DNA from: Cordilura impudica
Taxonomy: Eukaryota; Arthropoda; Insecta; Diptera; Scathophagidae
Length of the DNA stretch: 64,000 nucleotides
Reading direction: 5' to 3'
Assembly: GCA_963682025.1 (NCBI GenBank)
Contig: OY821517.1
Coordinates: 55,973,716-56,037,715 of the forward strand
Shown here: positions 1 to 11,057 of the stretch, one piece after another
How the letters are laid out: every line of letters starts with the position of its first letter
Numbering within the stretch: position 1 is the stretch's first letter
Translations under genes and position numbers: made by a program
The notes under the pieces: model-generated
What the model was told of the DNA's origin: nothing
Seen by the model: only the letters and a program-made list of their open reading frames with translations
The model's database searches: none

Positions 1-284
1 AGAGTTGCTTTTAAAATTCCCAAATGACCACCTGACACATATTTCCATACTGTTTTTCAGGTCCTTTGTTTAATACGAGCATTAACAAAATGTAGAATAT
101 TTAACTCCATATGAAATTTGAATATAAAACAGAGCGGGCCATTGACTACAAGGTGTTTTAGCTTAGAATTTTTCCTTAAAATTTTCATCAAACAAAAAAA
201 AAACGCAGTTTTATTTTTTTTTTTTTTGTAAAATTTGACTCGTGCTGTTGTAAACATAAATTGACAACACAAAACAGTTGGTGG

Positions 285-327
<43 letters not shown>

Positions 328-1445
328 TAAAATGAAATTATTTAACCATTTGATAGACGTATGTTGTGGCTCGGTGAAATGCTTGAGTGATCGTATAAAA
401 GTTGAGGGTTGCAACGGGACATCGTTATACAAGTCATTTTGGTGACTTTTCTGTACGCTGCTCACAGTTAGATCTACGAAGAAAAATTTGTATTTTATTT
501 TTCTTAGACAATGAATGCGGCGGCCTTATGCTGCTTGCTATACGCTTAATAAATTCTCTTCTAGTCAGGTGCACGAAAAACCAAAAAACAACAATAACAA
601 CAACAAAAAAAAAGACACAGAAAACTAAACTTAATAATTAACAGCTTGTTTTATTAAGGAAATAAATTTCGCGGTTTAAATATTAGACAGTACACAGAAG
701 AGAACACTATGACCACATGAATGAACTGTAGTATGAACTCTGAGTAGTTTCCTATTCCTTAACAACCGCCCCTTTATAAATGACAACACCACCAAGAAGA
801 AAGAAATAAAAGAGCGCCAAATATAAACTAATTAGGTTTTTTCTTTGTCTTCTTCTTCTTGGCATTGTTAGCAAACTGTGTTTTAATGTGGCGGAAATTT
901 TAAGAACAATTGCAAATATCCTTTTAAATGTTGTTGTGTTGAATCTACTCCTCAATAGAGAACTAAAATTTACAACGCTCTTCTATTGATTGAACAAAGA
1001 TTTACTTGAAAATATGTTTGTGTGCAGAGTGTTTGTGTGTTAGTTTTTTTTTTTTGTCTGCTCTGTAGGAGATCTTCCGCTCGGAAGTGTTTTGCATATT
1101 TTCATATTGAAATTTTCTTTGTGCATATTTTGTTATTGTTCGTTCAGTGGTATCTTATATCCGAGATTTTATTTCAAAGATTTCCAAGCACGTGTCCCAG
1201 GATTTTATTGTTTGCTAAACAAATTTTGAATAATTTTCAAAATTGTCTTTTTTCTTCTCAATCGATTTATTTCTTTCAATATTATCATTGTTATGTTAAT
1301 AAATTTATTAACACTTTGTCATTGATTGAAATTTGGGATTTGTCAGAATATGAGATTCTGAATTTGATTTAGAAGGCCATCGCGACTCACGTAAATCAAG
1401 CATGAGAGAGTGTTGGTTTAAGGTTTGTGCACAAAAAAAAAAAAA
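1..1445. other. AT-rich stretch without recognisable gene
   Basis: No coding region, RNA gene or element end was recognised. There is a pure poly-T run at about 287-326 and shorter A/T runs near 1436-1446. A 116-codon open frame on + (1022-1372) is rich in F, L, I and C, has no known motif and is probably chance in AT-rich DNA. The stretch ends where a DINE-like repeat begins. Confidence 0.5.
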
Positions 1446-1734
1446 ATAAGTAAGAAATTATAGTCGGTCTAGACCAACTATACGATACCCTATAACATGA
1501 TTTAGAGACCCTATCTCTTCGGTCCAACTAATTCGATGTAGAAAATAAGCATAAACCAAATTTGAGAGGCATTATTATTTTTTTTAGGTGCAGATATGAA
1601 AAAGTTCATATCGTATGCTATATTTATATGGGGACCGTACTTGGTAAAGTCACTTTCAAATAATCAAACCCCATAAAAACAAAGTTTTTATTAAAACTCT
1701 TTCTTTCCTTATGCATATGAGTTTTGATTATCTC

Positions 1735-2650
1735 CATGACTGTGCGTGACTGTGTGTGACTATCTTAAAATGAATCTTTGGCCACAATTAGTCTATGGAC
1801 AAATTTCAGATCCATCGAATGAGGGGAAGTGGGGTTTTAATTTTCCCGTGACTGTGCGTGACTATGTCAAAGTTAATCTTTTTTCACAGCAAGTCTATCG
1901 ACTAAGTTTTAGATCGATCGGATAAGGGAAAATGGGTTTTAAATCACTCCGTGACTGTGCGTGACTGTGTGTGACTACCTTAAAATGAATCTTTGGCCAC
2001 AATAAGTCTATGGACAAAGTTTCAGATCCATCGAATGAGGGGAAGTGGGGTTTTAATTTCTCCGTGACTGTGCGTGACTATGTCAAAGTTAATCTTTTTT
2101 CACAGCAAGTCTATCGACTAAGTTTTAGATCGATCGGATAAGGGAAAATGGGTTTTAAATCACTCCGTGACTGTGCGTGACTATGCGTGACTGCGCGTGA
2201 CTATGTCGAAGTTGATCTTTCTTTACAGCAAGTATAACGACCAAGTTTCAGATCGATCGGATGAGGGTAAATGACATTTAGATCACTCCGTGACTGTACG
2301 TGACCATGCGTGACTGTGCGTGACTAAGCCAAAGTTAATCTTTTCTTCACAGCAAGTGTATGGACTAAGTTTCAGATCGATCGGATGAGGGAAAATGGCA
2401 TTTAGATCACTCCGTGACTGTGCGTGACCATGCGTGACCGCGCATGACTAAGTCAAAGTTAACCTTCTTTTCATAGCAAGTGTATGGACCAAGTTTGAAA
2501 TCGATCGGATGAGGGGAAATGACATTTAGATCACTCCGTGACTGTGCGTGACCACGCGTGACTGTGCGTGACTACCCCAAATTAATCTGTAGTCACGACA
2601 AGGCTATGGGCCAAGTTTCAGATCAATTGAATAAGGGGAAATGGGGTCCA
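1735..2650 (+). repeat. Tandem array of ~104-125 bp units with GTGACTGTGC motifs
   Basis: Units start at about 1735, 1845, 1949, 2063, 2166, 2288, 2412 and 2537, each opening with ccgtgactgtgcgtgac. Later in each unit come cagcaagtctat and cagatcgatcggat-type motifs. The first four units form a higher-order pair: 1735-1948 is repeated almost exactly at 1949-2165. The array ends in a (CAGA)n microsatellite at 2661-2682. It is non-coding and lies inside the DINE-like repeat, so it probably arose by unequal exchange or slippage within that element. Confidence 0.85.
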
Positions 2651-2888
2651 CCCACGGCAGACAGACAGACAGACAGACAGAGAGCATGAGTTAAGAGTTT
2701 AAAAATATATACAAACCAAATTTGAGAAAAAACTGTGCAATAGTTTTGTTTTTTGACAGATTTAAGTGAAGATAGGGAAGCAGTTCGATATGGGGCCTAT
2801 GACTAAGTATTGTCCTATTGGGATTATTTTTGGACTACTGATTAATGAATATAATAAACACATACAAACCCAATTTGACTGAGATCTA

Positions 2889-4511
2889 CAGTCAGTCAAT
2901 TAAGTTTGTATGCAAGAGAGTAGCTGATCCTTATAACGTCAAAAATTATATATTCACTGTACAATTTAAAGAAAATATTGGAAATGTTATTTCGAAAAAA
3001 AAAAAAAACAGAGAGAAACATAACGTCTTCAAATAACAACTTAAGCGAAAATATCCTCAAAATTATGTCAAAAAAGAATGTATGCAAATCTAAGTCAAGA
3101 AAAGGTAATTAATTTTTTCACAGGTTAAACAGTTAATTCTCCAATGTTCAATGTTTAGTTGGAAAGCCTTTATTTGTTATGACTGCTTTTAGACGGTTTT
3201 GCTTCGATGACACCAGGTCCGTGGTAACGCTCGGTATTATTTTCTCCCACTCTTCTAAAAGGGCCATTTTCAAGTATTCTTTGCCTCTTACGTCGTGTTT
3301 TCTGATTTGACGTTCCAGGTGGACACACACATGATTAATGGGATTTATATCGGGCGACTGGGGTGGGGTTTAAGTTGTTTTTTTTTTTTTACTTTATGAA
3401 GGCACCACTCTTTGACAATAAGCGAGGTGTGCTTGGATCGTTGTCTTGCTGGAACACAAGTGACTCGGCAATCCCAAGTTTAGGACCACTTATCTATATG
3501 CAAGTTATATATTAAAATATTTAAATAGATAAACCGATCCATTATATCAACTATAATAACAAGTTTACCCACTCCAGAGGCAGCCATACACCCCCAAACG
3601 AGTATTGATCCACCACCATGTTTGACTGTGCCCATCATGTTATGTGGCTCAACCTCAGAATTAGGTATTCGCCATACATTGGCTCGTCCATATGATCCGA
3701 ATTCGCTTTCGTCCGAAAAAATAATGGTGTTCCAAAACCTTTGGGCGGCTGTATCATATGGTTTTGCGACTAAGTCTCATTATTCGGTTTATTGGGCTTA
3801 CAAACGGATTTTTGCAACTTTGACGGTTATGGTATCCAGCCGAATGGAATACAATTGTTGCTGTAATACAAACTTTTCCCACCTCATTCTCAATTTCCAT
3901 CTGTAATTGCGCACGATAATTCGTTTCTCACTGGGTGTGAATGTGGTTGGCCGACCAGATCTTGCCTTGTTATTATTATTTTCTTGTCTTCTGTACATTT
4001 CTCTTGTTTTTTGGACGGTTGCATGACTTTTTCCAACCAACTCGGCTATTTGTCTTTAAGTTTGGTGTTCCAGGTATAGTTTTATTATCACTTCTCTGAG
4101 ATCCAGAGACAATTCTTTGCCCCGTGGTGCCATTGGTGCTATTTGATGTATGTTTTTAATGTATTTTTTCTAAATATACAACCAAAACTTTTAAAAACAC
4201 TGTAAATCCTAATCAAAACATAAAATAATTGTTCTGAAGTTCACTTTGTCACCTTACACGCAAAGACCGGAATTAACTGTTCGTTTTGCATACAAACTTT
4301 ATTGACCATATTTTTACATCAATCAGAAAAACAATTGCTTGCAAATCTAACGGTGCTGTAAAACTGGTTAATATAACTAAATGCTGGAAGCTAACATAAC
4401 AAACAACAAAATAGAAAAATAAAGACGGCAAGGTAATAAATACATGGTGTGCAAAAAATTTTGAATTGAATTTCGGTTTACAGTTTGCATACAAACTTTA
4501 TTGACGGACTG
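2889..4511 (-). mobile_element. Tc1-like transposon inserted in DINE-like repeat
   Basis: Inverted ends read cagtcagtcaattaagttt from the left and cagtccgtcaataaagttt from the right. TA lies on each side (2887-2888 and 4512-4513). Removing the element and one TA rebuilds gagatctaaatgataatttg, which matches the uninterrupted repeat at 14380-14400, so both boundaries and the TA duplication are supported by an empty site. The length of about 1.62 kb is normal for Tc1. A transposase relic is on the minus strand. Confidence 0.9.
3148..4131 (-). pseudogene. Tc1-like transposase, decayed
   Basis: Read on the minus strand from about 4131, the frame opens MAPRGKELS and continues through a helix-turn-helix region with AELVGKSHATVQKT and a GRP linker (SGRPTTFTPSEKR). 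Next come a first catalytic-D motif, FSDESEF, near 3715 and VKHGGGSILVWGCMAASG. The C-terminal part contains RIRKHDVRGKE-like and LVSSKQNRLKAVI motifs. These are typical of DD34E Tc1 transposases, the DNA-binding and cut-and-paste enzyme of the element. An internal stop after LEHQT and several frameshifts, including one around the second catalytic D (SKHTS... near 3440), make it non-functional. Exact start and end are approximate. Confidence 0.8.
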
Positions 4512-4930
4512 TAAATGATAATTTGGATCTTATGGCAATTCATGTCGATTTCATAGGGGTAATTTGTATGGGGACTAGGTCTGAACACGGACCGAATTCA
4601 CCAATTTCAATACCGGTCATCCTATGCTCATCCGATAAAAGCTTATATAGCAAATTTCATCAAAATATATTCATATTTGCGACCTGTAGTTTGATTACAA
4701 GGTTTATATTGACACACAGACGGACGGACAGACTAACGGACATCGCTAAATCGACTCAAAAAGTGATTCTGATTCGTTTGGTATAATAAAAAATGGGTCT
4801 AGGTCAAATATTTTTGGTAGTTACAAACAGCAGCACAAAGTCATTACCCCAAACCACATAGTGGTATAGGGTATAAAAAAAAATAAAACATAAATTTTAT
4901 CTTCTAAAAATATTAAATTAATCATGTTGA

Positions 4931-5722
4931 CAGGGTGATCTATTTAGTGTTTTCATTTTGAACTACTGGCAACACCAATGCCAGCTGTGTTATAACAAAA
5001 AGTTAGGATAATTTATGCGGCTTAAGAACAAAGTCGATTTACGCTTGAACAATGGTTGTCTAATTGGGCTACAGAACGCTTTGGAGAAGATGAGCATTTT
5101 TACCGAAAAAACATCTTTTCTGACGAAGCTCATTTTCATCTCGGTGGGTACATCAACAAGCAAAATTATTGCATCTGGGGCACAGAAAATCCACACATGA
5201 CTGCATCTGAACGATGCACATTTTCAAATATATGGACCTGGATAACAGTTGGTTCAACAGAATGGCGCGCCGCGCCACACAAGCCGTGAAACAATCGCTC
5301 TTTTAAGTGGCAAGTTTGAAAATCGAGTTATTAGCCGATTTGGCGATGAGCATTGGCCACTGCCCAGCAGCTATTTGGCCTCGCTGGACTATTAGTTGTG
5401 GGAAGCTGTTAAGGATGAGTGTTACGCTAGTCACCCAGCGAAGATTGAGGCACTGAAAAAAGAAATTAATGCAGTAACCGGTAAAATACAACTCCATAAT
5501 GTCGAAAATGTATTAAAAAACTGGGTTGATCGTATGGATTACTGCAGGGCCGGCCGAGGAAAGTCATTTGTATGTAATAGAGTTCCATAATTAACCACAA
5601 GGATTGTACTTTCGAATATAAAAACCATATAACTTATAACTTATGGAAACCCTAATGAAAAAAAATATGAATTTTTTACTTACAGCCAAATCAAAATTTA
5701 TTACCTAATGTGGTGCACTCTG
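4931..5722 (+). mobile_element. Degenerate DD41D-type mariner remnant
   Basis: Imperfect inverted ends cagggtgatctatttagtg and cagagtgcaccacattagg flank 792 bp; the right flank is TA and the left flank is GA. The plus strand encodes mariner transposase scraps: FSDEAHFHLGGYINKQN near 5117-5165 (first catalytic D), then a scrambled stretch lacking the second D, then RVISRFGDEHW, LDY and a C-terminus with ENVLKNWVDRMDYC to about 5590. These match the mariners at 19204 and 32404 in this window. It is shorter than about 1.3 kb, so it is an internally deleted, dead copy. Confidence 0.7.
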
Positions 5723-5803
5723 TACATTGGCTACATAAAAAATTCGCTCACCAATATTTTTATTTAAGATTATTGAAGAATATGTTAATTTTATATTATT
5801 ATA

Positions 5804-6160
5804 TCTATAATATTAATAGGCTAGGCGATTTCTTGTGACTGATGTTTTGTTCTACCGTTTTATCCCGATTTTGACCCAACGTATATTATTTGAAAGGTAT
5901 TTCTTTTTAGCCGTTTTGCAGATTTACAGATTTTTAAATCTTTCCCTTTATTTTGAGTAAATTGCATTTAAAGTTGCTACTAACACATACACAAAATTAT
6001 ACAATGATATGTGTGTGTTTATTACATTTGTTAATGTGTTTGTTAATGTTCATTCCCAATAATAATAAACCATAAAAGTGTTGGTTTGTGAATTGGCTAC
6101 GTTGAAAAAATAAAGCTGCCTAGAAATTGCACTCGAATTTTGAGCGCTAGAATCTGCTAG
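5804..6160 (+). mobile_element. Small Helitron-like non-autonomous element, copy 1
   Basis: Starts TCTATAATATTAATAGG after an A and ends ...ctgctag before a T, with a short hairpin region (actcgaattttgag) about a dozen bases before the terminal CTAG. It carries no terminal inverted repeat and no ORF. At least eight relatives occur in the window. The 5'-TC, 3'-hairpin-CTAG and A/T insertion site are Helitron hallmarks; the family name is unknown to me. Confidence 0.75.
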
Positions 6161-6190
6161 TTATATTAAAAGTTCTTTTTTATTATGATT

Positions 6191-8092
6191 ACACTGGTCT
6201 ACAAATTGAAAAAAAAAAAAATTTTTACTGCAGAATCGAAGCATGTTTTTAACGAATCTGAGTGTGCTGAATTCGAATCTGGCATAAAAATTGGGCTATC
6301 ACGTCTTGTTCAGTTTTTATCGCATGCTGGCAATACTGTAAAGCAGTCACTCCAATTTCACAATTATTAATTTGACAGAAGCCCACATTCATTCTAAATG
6401 TTCATAATAGTAGCGTTTAAGCATGTCCAGGAGATCGTGTGTTACTGATTCAAGCTATTTTTCTTTGTGTGTGGTGAATATTTCGTTGGAAAGAAAGGAT
6501 ATGCAATATCAGAATCCTAAAAATATGCATATTTACATTATTTTGGTTTTGCTGTCAGAAACTTGGACAAACCGTGGACACCGACAGGAAGAATCTATTT
6601 CGAATTTTCAATTCCAGTACTTTGGAGTCAAGTAACCATCACACCGATTGTTATTTCTGTCTAGCAAAAGTTGCTGGATTCAATATGAAAAATCGAAAAA
6701 ATATTACTTACCCATCGGTTTCAAAACCAGTTCAACGTCCACCAAATGATCCATTACCAGTCATTCCCAGTGCTACGAGCAGTGAGTCACCAGCAGTGGT
6801 AGTTTGTATGAAGCTGATGACGAACGCCATTTAGTGACTCAAGCTGAGCTGAATGATCTAATTCGGGATTTACATTTAACGAAGCAAGACGCAGAATTAC
6901 TAGCTTCATTCATGCAGCAGTGGAAACATCTTGCAGTTGGGACAAAAGTAACAATCTATAGAGATAGAAGCTTGGAATTGGCTGCATATTTTGAAAAGAA
7001 ACACTCTATTCTATACTGTACTGATGTTGATGGTTGAACCAGCCATATGACAAAACTGAATGGAGTTTATTTATTGATGGCTCTAAGTACAGTTTAAAGG
7101 CTTTTCTTTTGCATAACGGGATTGAAAAACCATCCATACCAATTGCTCATGCCATTAATACAAAGGAAAATTACGAATCAGTGACTGAAATTTTGACATT
7201 ACTCTCAAATACAACGATCATAAATGGAAGATCTGTGGTGACCTTAAGGTGTGTGATTTAAATTTCTTTGTATATATAGTATAGACCATCGCAAATAACT
7301 GTAAATTAAACTGTTTCATTCAGGCCATTGGAGGTCAGGAGGTTTCACAAAATATTGTTGTTTCCTTTGTCTATGGGATACAGAGTGGCCAAAAAGAACT
7401 GAGTAGTCACCAGGAAAACAAAACATTTCAAATAAACCATTAATTCATCCAAATGACGTTCTTCTTCCGCCGCTGCACATAAAATTGGGCATTTTTAAGA
7501 ACTTTGTCAAGACTCTGGACGAAGATGGTGCGGTTTTTCCTAAAATTGCATATGCTAAAATCAAAGACGACATATTTGTTGGCCCTTAGATCAGGATGCT
7601 TTTGAATGATGACCATTTTTCACAATGTTTATTGGAGAAAGAATATGCAGCCTGGAAATCTTTCAACAGTGTCGTGGACAGTTTTTTTTTTTTTTTTTTT
7701 TGTGAAAACTGCAGACAAATTGTTGCTGAATTGTTGAAAAATTATCACGAATTAGGTGCACGAATGTTACTCAAAATGCATTGCGGTGAGCAACGAACAA
7801 GTGGAGTGTGCTCATCAAGATTTAATGAAAATTTAAAGAAATTATGAATGCTTTTGGGACAAAAGCATGCGGGGAGACTATCGTTGGACTCTTAATACGT
7901 GAAACCGAACCAACAAAATCCAAGCGACGTTTAAATAACGCCGTTCTTTTGAAAATTCATTGATTTTTAAAACGAATGTAAAAAACGAATAAAAACATTT
8001 TTTTTTTTTATCTCGAAAACTTGATGTTGTAAAGAAAAACCAACTGCAGATTCGAATTCAGCCCATCAAATTACCCTAGGAAAGATATAAGG
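6191..8092 (+). mobile_element. Cys-rich/DDE-like repetitive element, copy 1
   Basis: Opens ACACTGGTCTACAAATT, as does the inverted copy at 29268-31152. A subterminal inverted repeat, gctgaattcgaatctgg (about 6269) against ggctgaattcgaatctgc (minus strand, about 8068), brackets a decayed gene. The right end is cut by a Tigger-type relic near 8092. Both copies are colinear, share an intron and differ by indels. This points to a DNA-level mobile element rather than a host gene or a processed copy. Confidence 0.65.
6421..7980 (+). pseudogene. Decayed Cys-rich, DDE-like gene of the element (copy 1)
   Basis: Segments in order: HHTDCYFCLAKVAGFN (about 6637), a Pro-rich linker, LVTQAELNDLIRDLHLTKQ, MNQPYDKTEWSLFIDGSKYS (7034), ICGDLK ending at 7252, then an intron-like gtgtgtg...ttcattcag (about 7253-7324). 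After the intron come GFTKYCCFLCLWD (7341-7380) and late pieces such as ETEPTKSKRRLNNA (about 7900). The family is familiar to me as multicopy uncharacterised arthropod proteins; D residues in FIDGSK and CGDLK plus a CxxC unit suggest an RNase H-type transposase, which is inference. Frameshifts and stops are many, and a poly-T run interrupts 7681-7701. Confidence 0.6.
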
Positions 8093-9287
8093 GAGTGACA
8101 AATTTGTCCGCTTATGAGAGGTGTCCGCTTATGAGAGAAGTGCAAAAAGGGCAAATAATAATTTGTAATATATTTATCTCCAATTAGTTTTATTGCCGAA
8201 ACAGGAACATATAAATAGCAGACAAAGGAACATATAAATATTAGCAAACAGAATTTCCATTAACATTTTTTCGAGAAGTAAAAACAAAATAGTTATACAA
8301 GGTAATCAAACGGATTTAAAAAGGTCAGAAATTTTAGCTTGGGGAGTTCTTCATTTAACTTCAATGTATTGAAGGTCTATTTGGTCAGTAAGACATTTAA
8401 CACCTTTAAGGTCGGTGTGATATATAGATAAAGCTTTTGGCTTTCTTAAAGCTAAAAAAGTCTATAAGAAGTTAACTTGTCGTCAATTTCACTTTCTAGT
8501 TCATCTTCAGACGAGTTGGTCAGCGTTTCTTGGGAAGCAATTAACATTTCAGTACTAATGTTTTCCACATCTTCATTATTAATGAAGACTTCATTATCTA
8601 AATCGTTGTCAACTTGGATTTGGCTCCGAACTCGATTAACAACATTGGTGAACTGAGTAATTGCTGATAGTGGAAGCTCATCGTCTGCGGTCCAACCGCT
8701 ATCGTCATCGGGGATATCTTTTGTCCCAAAACCAGCTTTCCTGAAACAATTTTTTACTGTCTGCTGACTCACTTGCTCCCACGCTGTATGTATGAAATAG
8801 ACAACATATAACAAATTTATTGATTTTGATAAGTCCGAAGCAGATTTTGCATCTTCCACCTGCAACAAAATATTTTTTAAAAATAATTTGTTAACGCCTT
8901 GATCCAAGGGCTGATGGAAGAAAAATAACTTTTTCGATTTGAGATCGTGAGGATGAGAACGTTCCGTTCCTGACGTTGCATTTTTCAATTGAACTGCACT
9001 AGAAAATCAGTCATCAAATCAGATGTCATCCAAGCCTTTTTGTTTGATCGCCACGCAGCTGATAAATTGTTTAAATTAATGTTGCAGTGTTATAAGCTGT
9101 CCGGTTATGGGGAACTAAAACGCCCTTCGGTGTGGGCAAAAAGTGTCCGCGTCCTGTTATGGGAGGGTTGTCCGCTCAAGAGAGAAAAATTTTAAAAAAT
9201 CATAAGGATTTTTTGGGTACTGAAAAAAGTGTCCGTTTATGGGAGGTGTCCGTTTAAGAGAGGTGTCCGTAAGGAGAGAGTACACTG
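8092..9287 (-). mobile_element. Tigger/pogo-type transposon relic
   Basis: The right end read inward is CAGTGTACTCTCTCCTTACG followed by ACGGACACCTC repeats, with TA outside (9288-9289). That is typical of pogo/Tigger ends. Blocks of tgtccgcttatgagagg-type sequence also occur at 8108-8140, but in the same orientation as the right-hand blocks, so the left terminus is rearranged or missing. The minus strand encodes a truncated DDE_1 transposase. Confidence 0.65.
8452..9090 (-). pseudogene. Tigger/pogo-type (DDE_1) transposase, C-terminal half
   Basis: The minus-strand reading begins with KAWMTSDLMTDFLVQ (about 9045), the KAWMT motif of DDE_1/CENP-B-like transposases. It runs into SHPHDLKSKK, then jumps to QPLDQGVNKLFLKN, the PLDQG motif just before the last catalytic residue, and continues with LLYVVYFIHTAWEQVSQQTVKNCFRKAGFG. 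The 178-codon open frame ends at 8452 with an acidic Ser-rich tail. The DNA-binding domain and most of the catalytic core are deleted, so it cannot transpose itself. Confidence 0.75.
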
Positions 9288-9289
9288 TA

Positions 9290-9655
9290 TTATAATATTA
9301 ATAGGTATGGCGATTTCTTGTGATCGATGTTTTGTTCTACCGTTTTATCCCGATTTAGACCGAACGTATATAATTTGAAAGGTATTTCTTTTTAGCTGGT
9401 CACCAGATTTACAGATTTTTAAATTTTTTCCTTTATTTTGAGTAAATTGCATTCAAAGTTGCTACTAACACATACATAAAATTATACATATGCTATGTGT
9501 GTTTTATTAAATTTGTTAATGTGTTTGTTAATGAGTTTGTTATCTTCATTCACAATAGTAATAAACCATAAAAGTGTTGATTTGTGAATTGGGTAAGTTG
9601 AAAAATAAATCAGCCTAAAAATTGCACTGGAATTTCGAGCGCTGGAATCTGCTAG
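9290..9655 (+). mobile_element. Small Helitron-like element, copy 2
   Basis: Homologous to the 5804 element through its length (gcgatttcttgtga, gaaaggtatttctttttagc, gagtaaattgcatt) and ending ggaatctgctag. The 5' TC is mutated. It sits directly after the Tigger TA target duplicate. Confidence 0.7.
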
Positions 9656-10023
9656 TAATAATAATAATAGGCAAGTTACCAAGATATTTTGACAAAAAAT
9701 ACCCCATTTGAAAGGTATTTCTTTTTAGCTGTCCACCATACATATTTACAGATATGCACCGTCTGGACCATTTTTTTTTTTTTTTTTGTGAGTGAAATGC
9801 ATTTAAAGTTGCTACTAACTCATACATAAAATACATATTTAAGCTTCAAATAAATAAATTTTTGTTGAATTGGCTAAAATTGATTAGCATACATTTAGGC
9901 CCTTATAAAATTATTTATTAACCAACCCAATTGGTTAAATATTTATAATTGAATTTATAATTGAATGAAAAAATAAATTTTCCTAGAATTTGCACTTGAA
10001 TTTCAAGGGCTGGGTTCTGCTAG
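9656..10023 (+). mobile_element. Small Helitron-like element, copy 3 (tandem with copy 2)
   Basis: Begins immediately at the T after the previous CTAG (taataataataatagg) and ends gggttctgctag at 10023. It is more diverged than the others (tgtccaccatac, poly-T at 9771-9788). Direct head-to-tail abutment suggests insertion at the CTAG/T end of copy 2 or tandem amplification during rolling-circle transposition. Confidence 0.6.
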
Positions 10024-10244
10024 TTTATAAAATTTCTATTAGTCACAACAAGTTAAAAGAATTATTATTTTCCAACTTTAGTAAATTATAATCGATCTAT
10101 AGATAAAAGCAAAGGTATGTATATTTGTTCGTTATTGTAGCCTTTAAGAGACCGATCTTCCTGAAATTTTTACAAAGTCTTACTATGTATCTGCTAGCAT
10201 GTTTTTTGATATTTTCAGCGGTAGTGTCACCTCCCATATTAAGT

Positions 10245-10690
10245 AAATTATTCTGCTTTAAAATAGATTGTAAATGAAAAGTACGAGAAAAATCAATAGA
10301 ATTTTTAATAAAAATTCGAAACGGTTTTCGAAACAATTACTTATGCGGCAAAAGAGTCTCGTCGAATGGTTTTCGATGTTTTTTTTTTTTTTTATTATCA
10401 TTACGAATGTCTTTTCTAATAAGAGAAGACCAGGAAGTGTTAAAAAAGGGCTATACTGACGCTTACAAGATTACAAAACAATTGGTACTATTTAAGAAAA
10501 ATCCGAATGTTTCGAAGAGAAAAGCAGCTAAAATAATCAATTGATTGCAGTTTTTCGTAAGAAAAATGAAAAAGGTGCCGGATGGAAACTCCAAGAATAT
10601 CGAGGTAAAAGGTGCTAAAAAAAAGTAATTCCATCAACATCATGGATGATGAAACGTACAGTAGCAAACAAAAAAAAAAAAAGGGATTCG
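10245..10690 (+). pseudogene. Tc1/mariner-superfamily transposase scrap
   Basis: Across shifting frames on + one reads KRRPGSVKKG (about 10430), FKKNPNVSKRKAAKIIN (about 10490), VRKMKKVPDG (about 10560) and IMDDETYSSKQ (about 10642). The last is the first catalytic-D motif seen in a diverged IS630/Tc1-mariner lineage. Order and spacing fit N-terminal HTH followed by the catalytic start; poly-A tracts and indels break it. No element ends were found. Confidence 0.45.
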
Positions 10691-10986
10691 ATGCCATATG
10701 TTTTTCAGGTTCGTGTCTTGGCTAACTTATGCGTCCTATTAATCTGTTACTTTGGGCTTTATTTTCTACAGTTACTTTTAAATTATTGAAGTGATTACGC
10801 CTTTACTGGCATAAATTATTTTTATTTATTTAATTTTTTTTTTTTTGTTGCTTTTTAAGAAAATTATCCCTTACGAGAAAAAATATGTAGATTTACGTGG
10901 TCGATCACTTCCTGAATTTCTCTCCACATTATTTCTATGATGGTATCTCGATGTAGTCTTGCCAACCGTTCACTTGTTAAAAAATA

Positions 10987-11026
10987 CGAGGGCGGATCAA
11001 TAAGTCCGTGACTTTTAGAATGAGAC

Positions 11027-11057
<31 letters not shown>

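Larger units (their letters stand above)
1446..4876 (+). mobile_element. DINE-1/mini-me-like repeat, copy A (carries tandem array and Tc1 insertion)
   Basis: The left part (gtaagaaattatagtcggtc..., then cttcggtccaactaattcg) matches the repeats starting at 13173 and 45557. The right part carries the conserved core gctaaatcgactca at about 4746, next to an acggacggacag microsatellite, and ends in accacatagtggtatagggtata. The hairpin arms around CATAG and the core-plus-tetranucleotide layout match what is known of mini-me/DINE-1 repeats of Diptera, which are non-autonomous and Helitron-related. No protein is encoded. The copy is enlarged by an internal tandem array (1735-2650) and split at 2888 by a Tc1 element. 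Assignment to the DINE/mini-me group is by motif only. Confidence 0.65.

Noticed and set aside
1022..1372. 116-codon open frame as a secreted or membrane protein
   Set aside because: Its hydrophobic composition follows from T-rich DNA. No signal, domain or conserved neighbour supports it.
8989..9195. 68-codon plus-strand ORF
   Set aside because: It lies opposite the KAWMT part of the Tigger transposase and across its terminal repeats.
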